Part shown: positions 10,680 to 20,895 of the stretch, in pieces | Numbering within the stretch: position 1 is the stretch's first letter | Layout of the letters: the number at the start of each line of letters is the position of its first letter | From: Lytechinus variegatus | Lineage: Eukaryota > Echinodermata > Echinoidea > Temnopleuroida > Toxopneustidae | Assembly: GCF_018143015.1 (NCBI RefSeq) | Contig: NC_054747.1 | Coordinates: 1,073,407 to 1,137,406, forward strand | Reading direction: 5' to 3' | DNA length: 64,000 bases | Made by a program: the position numbers and the translations under genes | The notes under the pieces: model-generated | Seen by the model: the letters and a program-made list of their open reading frames with translations, nothing else | The model's database searches: none | Told to the model about the DNA's origin: nothing

Positions 10680-12020
10680 GGACAAGACGTATAAATGAGA
10701 AAAATTCTAGATTTAGACCTAGAACGGGACACTCTATTCATGTTTCCTAAATCATGAAAAAGATGAGTAAGAGGGGATCTTCCTACATTAATAATGCGAA
10801 AGCAAAGCACGAGCAGAAAATGTTTGTACACGTTTTGAACTGATTGAAAAGTGCCTTTTAAGGACTGCTTGCATTTAGCCATGAAGACATTAAATTTCAC
10901 AATCAAATAAATGCGAGCGCGAAGCGCGAGCATAAAAAAATCGAGATTTCGAACTTGAACGGGATACTTTATTCGTGTTTTGTAAATCATGAAAGGGATG
11001 AGAAAGGGGATCTTCCTACATTAATAATACGAGCACAAAGGGCGAGCAGAATTTTTTTGATATTGTTATCTGAAACTGGATAACTGCGCGCGCGTGTTTC
11101 AGATTTAGACCTAGAATCTAGGCATTCTAAACAATCTTTCATCATGAAAAAAAAAGCGAGCGCGAAGCGCGAGCTTAAAATATTTGATATTCCGATCTGA
11201 TATTTCAAACACTTTGTCATGTTTGTAGGAAACTTGTAAGGTGGATATAAATCGCACTTGATAAAGAGCTGATATGTTTCATTATTACTTTAATTTTGAG
11301 ACATAGGACCTTGACATCCATGTAATCATTTGAATATGATGACTATGTATCTTCCTATTCATCTTGCTAAGCGCGAGATAAAACAAAAGTGACAATTTAA
11401 TTATCAAATTGATATCTTAGTATTAATGAATAATGAGGGCGCGGAATCTGATGATATTATGGCCTGAACACTGAACATTTCAAGCACCTTTTTATTCATG
11501 AATAGGATGCATCATTAATTAGTTGATATATTTTTAACCATTAATGCGAGCGCAAATCGCGAGCCGAAATTTTTGATAAACTGTCATGAAAAGGGGATTT
11601 TAAGTAGTTTGTTATATAATCAATATTGAGACATACATAACCCGCCAATCAAAAATGCAAGCATAGCAGCGCTAGCTGATGCGTTTTGACAATCAGACCT
11701 GAAAAGGGATATTTTGAAAACTTTATGGAATAGTCCTACATGAAAATAATAGGTACCTGATAAATCAAAATTCGCGAACGCGCAGCGCAATTGGAAAATG
11801 TTAATATTCAGACCATAAAACTGACATTTTTAAAGAGCTTTACTTTTTAAAAATCAATATGTAAATCACAAAAATTTATGAAAGTTCGATTTCCAAGGAG
11901 AAATATGTTTTGTATACTGACTTCCAAACTTGATATTTAAGCTCCATGTTGAACAAGATATGTTGATCACTTAACAGGCAATGCGAGCGCGAAGCGCGAG
12001 GGAAAATTTTATATAGTGAC
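10680..12020 (+). repeat. Monomer array, block B
   Basis: The best-preserved copies of the dispersed family. The 18-nt core CGAGCGCGAAGCGCGAGC is perfect at 10914-10931 and 11157-11174 and nearly so at 11983. Linkers read TAGACCTAGAACGGGACA and GATATTCCGATCTGA. Apparent open frames on both strands follow the repeat and are not conserved between monomers. Confidence 0.8.
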
Positions 12021-12029
12021 ATAAAATAT

Positions 12030-12195
12030 TTTTTTCCAACTCTTCCTCTCATCTTATTTTATTCATTCGTCTCCATCCTTTTATTTTTTCTCTTTTCTTT
12101 TCCTTCCTTTTTCTTTCTCCCCCCCTTTTTTTGCTCTACCAATAGGGGGGTTCGGACCCCTCGGGTCCCCACCTGGATCCGCCTATGCATGAAGA
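12030..12195 (+). repeat. Pyrimidine tract, G-run and GGATCCGCCTATGCATG end
   Basis: CTTTTCTTTTCCTTCC-type tract to about 12132, then a six-G run, GGACCCCTCGGGTCCC and GGATCCGCCTATGCATG. It parallels the ends at 1405-1600 and 14583-14640. Confidence 0.6.
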
Positions 12196-12875
12196 AGAGG
12201 CAATTGAATAATGGTTTTATAATGATGTGTTCATGAATAAATGTAATATCACTTTAAAAATAATCAATGCGAGCGGGAAACTCGAGCGATTTCTATTTTA
12301 ACCATTTGATGTTTTCAATTTCGTCAGAGTAGGCCCTGCTAGAATTATGTGAGCGGGAGCCAGGTGCCGCCAGTGAGGCACGGATCCAGGATTTCTTAGG
12401 GGGCCCTAATTTCAAGTCAAGTAATAATCGTTCCGAAATATTGACTCCCATTGCCGAATGGGTAATGTCTAGTTCAGTTACTTCTCACAGAAACCTCTCT
12501 TGCATTGGAGGCATTCTTCGTTCTTGTGGGTACTCCCATTATTTTTTCTTTTCTTTTTTATTGTTCAGGGGTTGAAAAATCTTACGGGGATGACGCCCCT
12601 GTATCGCCGCGTATGAAAACTGGTTGTGCAATAACTAAATTATATATTCTGCATATTCTCCTAAGGGTTCACTTTGAAAAATAGGGGTGCAGTTTTGAAC
12701 CTGCAGGGTGCAAAAATGAACCCCAACCGCAGGGTTCAATTTTTTAACCCATAGGCTGCTGATTTTGCATCAACTTTTGGGGGTTCAATTTTGAACATTT
12801 ATTTCTTAGTGTGTGAAAATAAACTTTAAAATTTCTGTAAATAAAATTTATCAATATATCCATCAGTGTTGTAGT
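12196..12875. other. Degenerate repeats, no gene
   Basis: Holds a decayed monomer near 12267 (ATGCGAGCGGGAAACTCG). Around 12664-12810 a short palindromic element has GGGTTCACTTTGAA and AGGGTTCAATTTTTTAACCC. No coding signal. Confidence 0.45.
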
Positions 12876-12879
12876 CAAG

Positions 12880-13870
12880 GCTCAAACCTCCAAGACCAAG
12901 GCTTTAATACCCAAGACCAAGGCTTCAATCACCAAGGCCATGCCTAAAAACCTCAAGGCCAAGGCATTTCAAACTTTCAATATATGGAACAATGAGCCAA
13001 CGACAAGGCGGCAGTTCGAATATGAGTTCGGCTGCCCTACATGTAGGTCGATCATCAGTTTGCCCCCCCCCCCGTTCCAACATCAATTCGGCCCCCAGTT
13101 CGAACATCATTTTGGCATTCCTTCGAACTCAATTTGCCTTCCCTAGTTCGAATATCATTTTGCCCCCCTAGTTTGAGTATCAATCTTGCGCCCCCCTACC
13201 TCGAACATCGATTCGGCCCCCCTCCCTAGTTCGAGTATCAATTTGGCGCCCCCACTTCGAACATCATTTTGGCGCCCTCCTAGTTCGAATATCAATTCGG
13301 CGCCCCTACATGTAGGTTCAACATCAATTTGGCGCCCCTAGTTCGAATATCAATTCGGCGCCCCTACATGTAGGACGATCATCACTTCGGCCCCGCCGTT
13401 CGAACATAAATTCGGCCCCTAGTTCGAACATCATTTTGACATCCCTTCGAACTCAATTTGCCTTCCCTAGTTCGAATATCACCCCCCCCCCTAGCTCGAG
13501 TATCAATTTTGAGCCCCCCTAGTTCGAACATCAATTCGGCGCCCCCCTAGTTTGAGTATCATAGGCGCCCCCTAGCTCGAAAATCGATTCGGCCCCCCTC
13601 CCCAGATCGAGTATTAATTTGGCGCCCCCAGTTCGAACATCATTTTGGCATCCCTTCGAACATCATTTCGGCGCCCTCCTAGTTCGAATATCGATTTGGC
13701 GCCCCTACATGTAGGTCCAACATCAGTTTGGCGCCCCTAGTTCGAATACCATTTTGGCGCCCCTACGTCGAACATGTATTCGCCCCCCCCCCGTTCAAAC
13801 ATCAATTCTGCCCCCAGTTCGAACAACATTTTGACATTCCTTCGAACATCATTTCAGCGCCCTTTTTGTA
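12880..13870 (+). repeat. Minisatellite, AGTTCGAACATCAATTCGGC-type units
   Basis: Starts with short CAAGGCTTCAAT-type repeats (12880-12965). It then runs for about 860 bp as roughly thirty variant units of 25-35 bp, made from TTCGAAYATCAATTYGGC joined to a C-rich spacer (GCCCCCCTAG). A few units carry CTACATGTAGG instead. Apparent frames (V.IPFWRPYVEHVF-like) are repeat translations. Confidence 0.85.
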
Positions 13871-14582
13871 CGAACATCATTTCTTTCCTCCTCTTCCTCT
13901 TTTTTTTCTTCTCGTCCTTCCCCTTTTCTTCTCTTCTTTCCTCCCTCCTCCTCTCTCTCCTTTTATTTCCCCTCTTCCTCTTTTCCCCCTCCCTTTTCTT
14001 CTCTTCCTTTCCCCTTTTCTTCCCTCTTCTCTCTCTTTTTTCCTCTTCTTTCTTCCCTCTTCCTCACTTTCCTTTTTTCTCCTTTTCCTCTCTCTTCCCC
14101 CCTCTTCCTCTTTTTTTCTTCTCCCCCTCCCTTTTCTTCTCTTCCTTTCCCCTCTTCCTCTTTCTTTCCCCTCTTTTTTCTTTCCATTCTTCTTTTCTTT
14201 CCCCTCTCTTTTTTCTTCTCTTCTTTCCTCCCTCTCCCTCCCCCTTTCTTTTCTTCTCTTCCTCCTTTTCTTTCCTATTTTTCCTCTCTCTCTTTTTCTT
14301 CTCTTCCTTTCCCCTCTTTCCCTCTCTCTTTTTTTTTCCTTTCCCTCTCTTTTTCCTTCTCTTTCTTTCCCCTTTTCCTCTCTCTTTTCCTTCCCTTGCT
14401 TCCCCCTCTTCCCTTTTTCTTTTCTTTCCCCTTTCCTCTCTCTTTCCCCCTCCTCTTTTCCCCCTCTTCTTTCTCTCTTTTCCTTTTTTCTTTCCCTCCT
14501 TTTCCTCTCTTTTTTTCTTCCTTTCTTCTTTTCTTTCCCCTCTTCCCCTCTTTTTCTCTTTCTTTCCCTCTCTCTTTTTTTT
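13871..14582 (+). repeat. Polypyrimidine tract of about 710 bp
   Basis: Almost entirely T and C on the plus strand, with only scattered purines and irregular CTCTTCCTTTTTC-like subrepeats. It produces long spurious frames on both strands (S/F/L/P-rich plus, E/K/R/G-rich minus). Such homopurine-homopyrimidine tracts can form triplex DNA. Confidence 0.9.
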
Positions 14583-14640
14583 TCGCCGAAGGGGGGGGGG
14601 GGCAAGGCCCCCTCAGCCCCCCATGGATCCGCGCCTGCAC
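14583..14640 (+). repeat. G-run and GGATCCGCGCCTG terminus
   Basis: CGCCGAAG, then 12 G, then GCAAGGCCCCCTCAGCCCCC and GGATCCGCGCCTGCAC. Same terminal module as at 1549-1600 and 12150-12190. Confidence 0.6.
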
Positions 14641-15105
14641 TCTTTTACCATAAACTAGTCTCTGAATTTCGGGGCGCACAATTTGTGGAAAAAGATGTAT
14701 GTTGCAGATACACTATTTTGCCATAAACTAGTCTATGAAGTTCGTGGCTCACCGATTATGGTAAAAAGATGTATGTTGCAGATGCACCCTTTTGCCATAT
14801 TTCACGAAGCTGGGGTGCGCTCACTCATTTGATGGCAGAAAAGTGTAACTAACAGATACACCTTTTTACCGAAAAACATTGCGCTCTACTGCGGCATTTT
14901 TGGAGTGTAAGATACATCCTTCTACCATCAAACGAGTTGGCAAATTTGAAAAAAGTACTGCAGATAGCCCATGCTATCTTGAAAATGAAAATACCTGTAA
15001 TTATGAGAGTAAGATAAATGAAAAGAGCTCCCTGAACCCCCCCCCAAATGTCAAAACCTGAAAAAGTCAAAATTTTCAGATACATCGTTTTGCCATGTGA
15101 CGGCC
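14641..15105 (-). repeat. Inverted relatives of the 57-bp palindromic repeat
   Basis: Several 80-100-bp units with AAAAAGATGTATGTTGCAGA, ACTATTTTGCCATAAAC and similar. The last 29 bp (15077-15105, ending TTTTGCCATGTGACGGCC) is the inverse of 9405-9436 (GGCCGTTACATGGCAAAACG), so the two arrays face each other across 5 kb. Confidence 0.7.
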
Positions 15106-15840
15106 GAGGGGGGGGGGGACCCTGGCCCCCGAGCCTACTTTAAAAGCGAAAGGAAGAAACAATCGAACTAGAGCATATCAATCAAGTTATTAATTATGTT
15201 CCTTTATAACCTTATCCTAACAAGTACCGCTCTGTCCTTAAATCCCTCTTCTGTCTGTGAAAACATGAAAACAAAATAAAGAAACAGAAACGACAACAAC
15301 ACCGTGCAACCAATTTTATTATTGAATCACTGAAAATGGCATAACATAGCACGGCGTGCAGAAAGTATCCTTTTATTGTGCTTATTAACGTATATTTTTT
15401 TTTGCTCCAAATGACAAATAGATCTATTTGTCTTGATTTTATTACATGAAGAGATAATCTAATTTAATTCTACAACTTGTTGATCTGTTTCACGACCAGC
15501 GCCCCCCCCCCTCCACAGCAATCAATATTTATCTAGATATAAATAATAATATCTGTTGTATCTGCCCGATTAGATATTACATACAGCACTTAACAAATCA
15601 ACCGAGGAAGAGAGGGCAGTATTCCATTTTCAAGAAATATAATATAAAGGAAATGAAAAAAATGGCATCAAATATCACATACAATATCAATCATTGAACA
15701 TCATTCAGCTGAGTAGCTGTATTATTATTTAACCAACCAAATTATGCATTCAATAGACCGTACTCATCGCACATGATTGGGCCAAATGATTTGATAACCT
15801 AAGCAACAAAATACACAACGTAGATAGATAGATATAAATC
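15106..15840. other. No gene recognised
   Basis: Begins with a 12-G run and ACCCTGGCCCCCGAGCC, then AT-rich sequence without repeats or frames of interest. Confidence 0.5.
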
Positions 15841-15844
15841 AAAC

Positions 15845-16395
15845 AGTTTATTTTAATTTGGGCCAATGCCAATTTGTCCAATTGCCAACAACTCGTCTAA
15901 TATAATTTGGTCTACCATCAGTTCGTCCTAGATCCCCATGATTCAATCGACATTGCATTAACTCACCATTTCGTCTAATAATCGGTTGGTCCAATCGCCA
16001 TTTAGTTCATAAACCATTTTTTTTAAAAGCGCACATGTATAGTTACCAATAATGCATATAACATTTTCATTTATTTGAAAGCAGGATAAAAGAGCTTTGC
16101 ACATTAAATGCCTTGCTCACGGGCATAGGTGCCGCGGCGCGGAATCGAACCCAGTGCAGCTCCTTAAACCATTTGGTCTATTTGAACATTGGGCAAAACG
16201 AATGAAGAGAAGATGGATATTAGACCAACTGGTTATTAGACGAAATCGTCATAGACAAAATTGTGATTAAACGAAGTGATTATTGGACCAAATGGTTGTT
16301 AGACGAAATGGTGATGGACTTAATCGCATTAGCATAAACGAATGCAGACCATATGGTAAGTGGACGAGTGGTCAGTAGACAAATTAGCAATTTAC
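15845..16395. repeat. Foldback of GACGAAATGGT-type repeats around a SINE
   Basis: The left side (15850-16015) carries CGTCTAATAATCGGTTGGTCC-like units. The right side (16200-16390) carries the inverse, GGACCAAATGGTTGTTAGACG-like units (quoted here with mismatches). The loop holds a tRNA-derived SINE. A small relative is at 41195-41270. Confidence 0.65.
16085..16190 (-). mobile_element. tRNA-derived SINE head
   Basis: On the minus strand, GACCAAATGGTTTAAGG (A-box-like) is followed about 25 bp later by GGGTTCGATTCC (B box) and GCGCCGCGGC. This is an RNA polymerase III internal promoter; there is no complete tRNA fold. Confidence 0.55.
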
Positions 16396-16540
16396 CTCAT
16401 CAAACAATTAGTGTCATTATGATCACCATTATCATCATTGGTAATCATGCTAATATACATCGGAGAAATTGCTCTGGTATTCTCAGATTATATGAACATC
16501 AAAATAAATCAAGGAGGTAGTTGCGTATTTATTCAAACAT

Positions 16541-16622
16541 TACTATCGCCATTATTATTAAACTTTATTATCGCCATTATTATTAAACTTTATTATCGCC
16601 ATTATTATTAAACTTTATTATC
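16541..16622 (+). repeat. 25-bp tandem repeat, about three copies
   Basis: Unit TATCGCCATTATTATTAAAC plus TTTAT repeated head to tail. Confidence 0.85.
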
Positions 16623-16639
16623 ATCATCATTACGCCAAA

Positions 16640-17930
16640 TTAACTGCGGCTATCAAGCATTTATGTAAGGGCCTATATAAATCGAAAACAATGCACTTTG
16701 GCAAATTATAAAACAGTACAATAATGCGCATAACAGACAATATAATGTGCATCCTTTGAACTGCCGTGGATAAAACATGTTAACTAAACAGAAGAGTTGA
16801 GGTATGTAATGATTTCTTACATTGACAACGTTTGACAATACCAAGACGAAGTTAACATAAGAAACAAACAAACAAAAGAAAGGCAGTGATGAAGAACAAA
16901 CAAGCATGTTAGTGAAAAATATATAAAAATGCGCGTATTTAAAGCAGATACGAACCAATAGCGCCATCTCGAGTCCTCAACTACTCATACATAGCCAGTT
17001 TCCTTACTCATACATGGCCAGACTCCTTTATAGCCATAATGCTAGTGTAGTATAATAATATGGAACCACTTAAATGATAATATCTAATTAACTACTCAAT
17101 GTATATTCCGTAATAATTATGTTAATAGGTAGCAAAACAATTACTTTCCTCTGAGAACATTTTAGCTTCTCAATACAAATACGATTATAGTTCAATCTCT
17201 TCTCTGTAGTATTGCTAGATATTTGAAAACGTATATTTTAAGACTACGTATCTATAACACACAGTCAATGAGATACCACACAAAGTTCCACAGCTCACTC
17301 CCCCTTTAACCAAAAATGAATTGATAGAAGATAATACATAATAGGAACAATCATATAATATGCTCGAAGCGCAGAGTCCCTTATCATAAAATCGTAGTGG
17401 TTATTTTTGACTAAAACAAGGATCGAAATAAATATTCGTAAAACAAAAATAGGTCAATACAAAAACTAAAATAATTCACCTATATCATATTAAGATACAC
17501 ATCATTTGCATCTTGAATAAAACAAAGCAGCATTATGCATTTCTATTATGAAAAGTACTTGAAGAAAAATAATTTACACTATTTTGAGAGAATAAATCAT
17601 TTATATTCTTCTTGAATGATAGCAAATTCATGTAATTATATCAAAGTAGCAAATTGATCTATGGACTAAAGCACTCCTCGGAGTGAACAAGTGGAAAGAA
17701 TAAATGTCTAGTTGGATAGGTATGGATGTCTCTCTTCAAAGTCAAATCATCACAAAAGGACAAATATAGCTTCTTTTTTATTTAACCGATCATGACAATG
17801 TAACTTTAGGTATACAAACTAGTATTAAAAAAATACTCAAAATAACAAGACCGAATAGAAATCCGTACAGCTCTTTTTGCAATATTAAAATGCCATGTGT
17901 ATTTATCTTAGTGTTGACCCATACTGTTTA
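16640..17930. other. No gene recognised
   Basis: AT-rich sequence downstream of the minus-strand GTPase gene. Short frames on either strand show no family motifs. Confidence 0.5.
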
Positions 17931-18183
17931 TTGCATGGAAGTTTAAAGGTACCACGAATATGTTCAGATAATCATCTTGTGTCCACATCCCTCAGAAAAA
18001 CTGATCAGATGACGAGCTATGTCTCCATCCTTTTGAAGAGCTGGTCAGATGACAGGATCTTAGATTTCTTCTTGTCCTGTTGGAGAGATGGTCAGATGAC
18101 CGGGCGATTTTGGATTTCGTCACCTCTCAAATGGGATGTAGACATTACGATATCCAAGATCTTGCCATCTGATCATTTCTCCC

Positions 18184-20095
18184 CAGGGTTGGCGGATTTA
18201 AATCACCATGATTTTTTTTAAATCATTGATTTAAATCACTTCCATTGATAAATGTACAAATCATGGACAAAGTATTTGTTCAATGCAGTTTTAATTCTTC
18301 AAGTCAACTGAAAAACTTTGAATTAACTTTATATCAACAAAAGATCAACAAAGTCTTCGTATCTACTTAAAACAAATTAAAATCAAATTAATAAAATCAG
18401 GTAATTCCTTAAAAAATACAGATGTATGTTGTCAATAGGTACTCATTTTTGTAAATTATGTCCAGTTTTTCTTCTGAAATTTTACATTCTTTGTCAGTTA
18501 TTATTAGTCAATTTCTTTCTTAACATAAAGTTTTCACATAATCCAAACACTTTTCAGAGAGCAGTTTGTAAAAAAAAAAATATATAATATATAAAAGTCA
18601 ATGAGAAAAGGTTTGTTCACACAGAGAAATGTTTACAGAAAAAATGTAAAAAGTGATGTAAAATAGGAACTCCATAACTTCTGTGTAAATTTCACAAATA
18701 TTATGTAAATCATTATGTAAACTACAAAACCCAATTTATTGTGTAAATATTACCTAATTAAAATGTTTTACAGAAATTATGTAAAAAGTGATGTTAAATA
18801 GGAACTTCATAACTTTTATGTAATATTTACCTAAAAGCAAATTTCACAAATATTATGTAAATCATTATGTAAACTACAAGACCCAATTTATTGTGTTGGC
18901 AGTTTTCCAGTTTTGATCCTTTGCCTACACATAACTACTTCTGTCATGTAATCAAAAATGATACATGCATGTAATCAACATATTTAACATGCCTCTTATT
19001 TCGTATTGTTACATTTATCATACATTTGATGTTTTAAATAACATAATTATAAAAATCACATTAACATAATCTAGTACAGTCATAATTTGACTGTTGAGAA
19101 AAGCTTTCTCTTTTAAACCTTTTAAGTCACTGCAGCCCATTTTATATTCAGTGCTACAAATAAGTTTTGTATCTGCATGTAATAATGGAAAGAGCTCTAT
19201 AACAACAATTTGCAAAACTCAGAATAAACATTTAACACTGCATTAAAATGTTAAGATGCAGGTACTTCAGTTACAATCGTTACAAGCTGTGTCTCATTTA
19301 AAATAAAATACTTCTTTTTGTAATACATATATTGTAATTTAAGCAGTTTTGCAGTTTTTATCCTTTAAGTTAAAAGTAGGAAGATTTTTTTTCATACTTC
19401 ATGGATGAAGCATGGATGATTTTTTTGTAGAGAATATGGAAATAAAAATTGTAGATTAATGTAAAAAATCACAGTAACATAATGTAGTATAGTCACCCTT
19501 TGACTAAGCTATCTCCTATATTGTTCTCCAAAACTGAGAGTTTTGCATCTATATCTGTAGCAAGAGAAGAGCTTTTTATCAAACTAAAAAGATCCTAAAC
19601 ATATACAGTTGTAGTCTCTCTTTGACTATTGTAAAGCTGTGACTAATTGAAAAAAAAAATCATTGATTTGAATTATTTCTCTTACAATATACATGAATAC
19701 GAGTAATTTGCAAAGGGTTTGTTGGCAGTTTCGATAAGGGATTTTTTCTCTTGGATTTTTTAAATGTTTGAATGAAAAATCCCAGAGGGGAATTTTCTCT
19801 ACTCACTGGGAATTCCCTATGGAATATTCCTTCATAGGCCTATGTATGATAGAATTAAGTTCAGATACATGATTCCTCAAATTTATTTCTAATTGTCCAT
19901 TTTTACTGGATTTTAATTACAAAATATGTGGTTAAGAACAATATTATGGGTGAAATGTATAATATCAATATTGATGTCATTGTAAGAGTAAGGGGGGGAT
20001 AATTACCCTTTTTTTTTGAAGGAACTTTTAAAAAATAAAAATAATAAAAAAAATCCGATTTTTTTTTTTTTAAATAAAAAAAATCGCCAACCCTG
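18184..20095. mobile_element. hAT-like non-autonomous transposon with 8-bp target duplication
   Basis: The ends are CAGGGTTGGCGGATTTAAAT and, inverted, AAATCGCCAACCCTG. The flanking octamers are TTTCTCCC (18176-18183) and TTTCTCCT (20096-20103), matching at 7 of 8. CAGGG termini with an 8-bp duplication are the hAT signature. The 1.9-kb interior has no transposase frame and includes long direct repeats. Confidence 0.85.
18635..18896 (+). repeat. Direct repeat of about 130 bp inside the hAT-like element
   Basis: ATGTAAAAAGTGATGTAAAA, AATTTCACAAATATTATGTA and AAACTACAAAACCCAATT occur in order near 18645-18735 and again near 18780-18892 with a few changes. Confidence 0.75.
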
Positions 20096-20173
20096 TTTCT
20101 CCTACGGGTATAGATATGATGAGATACAAGATCTTTTCACCTCATCATCTCTCGAACGCGATGTACACACGAT

Positions 20174-20330
20174 GGGCCCGTTGCATACAAAAAAAAATTA
20201 CCTGAGAAAACTCAGGTTGTTTTCATTGGAGTTTTTGCCCAGTGTTAAAGTTAATGTCAGAAATCAGACTAACCTTAGTTGTCAGTTTTTACCAAAGTTT
20301 TCTCAGGTAAAAAGATTTATGCAACAGGCC
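20174..20330. mobile_element. MITE family B, copy 2
   Basis: Same termini and length as 6901-7055 (GGGCCCGTTGCAT to ATGCAACAGGCC, inner TTACCTGAGAAAACTC pair). It is inserted inside foldback A. Confidence 0.8.
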
Positions 20331-20617
20331 TAAGATCTTTTTATCTAATCATCTTTCCCAAAATTTGTAAACACGACAAGGTGATTATCTGAACATCTTG
20401 GGTGGCACGTTTGAGCTTCCATAATATCGAAATATGAAATGCCATGGTAAATGAATGGATTGTACAAACTGCCAGAATTTGCAAATAACATCAAAGTATA
20501 TCAAGACAAAACTAAGCGTAACCTACGTGCTTGTACGTAACCTTAATAAGTACACAATGTACTGACTAGTATACAAATTCATCCACCCCGACGTGATGTG
20601 GCATGTGTAGGAACTAT

Positions 20618-20895
20618 TTACATTATCTTACATTTGTGACCCTCGGGCTTGACTACGGGTTCCTTCTCTTTTCGCCAGCGGAAGGTGATGGTATCATCGG
20701 CTCGCTTGATGCAGGCTTCCAGGATCTTGAGAAGAGCAATGTGTTTCTTAGAACCCATCTCGTGGTTCGAAGCTGTGTAGTTCTCAATGAAGAATAGACT
20801 GTTCTTCTCCATACCAGCTCTGGTGATGTCGTCAACGATCTCATACTGGTTCAAAATGCTGTTAGCGAAGGTCACAACCATAATCGGATACGAGC
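20618..20895 (-). CDS. IFI44-like GTPase exon 7 (terminal)
   Basis: The acceptor TCATCCTGCAG precedes GCTCGTATCCG. The exon enters in phase 1 and encodes residues 214-305. It reads SYPIMVVTFANSIL, then FFIENYTASNHEMGSKKHIA, then LLKILEACIKRADDTI, and ends GHKCKIM with a stop. The pattern (hydrophobic strand, then ENYT.S, then an Ala-Asp helix) follows the C-terminal half of IFI44-type domains. No confident AATAAA was found just downstream. Confidence 0.85.

Larger units (their letters stand above)
17934..20423. mobile_element. Foldback family A, copy 1, split by two insertions
   Basis: The left end ATGGAAGTTTAAAGGTACCA and the right end GGTGGCACGTTTGAGCTTCC are inverse of each other and match the termini of the intact copy at 62561-62904. 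Internal GATCAGATGACGAG and CATCTGATCAT motifs also match. The copy is interrupted by a hAT-like element (18184-20095) and by MITE B (20174-20330). Confidence 0.75.

Noticed and set aside
10490..11220. Minus-strand frames of 166 and 77 codons over the monomer array
   Set aside because: They follow repeat monomers, are not shared between monomers, and carry no family motif.
13728..14726. Reading frames of up to 332 codons on plus and 242 on minus strand
   Set aside because: They are translations of a near-pure pyrimidine tract and minisatellite. Composition (S/F/L/P or E/K/R/G) and overlap on both strands show that they are low-complexity artefacts.
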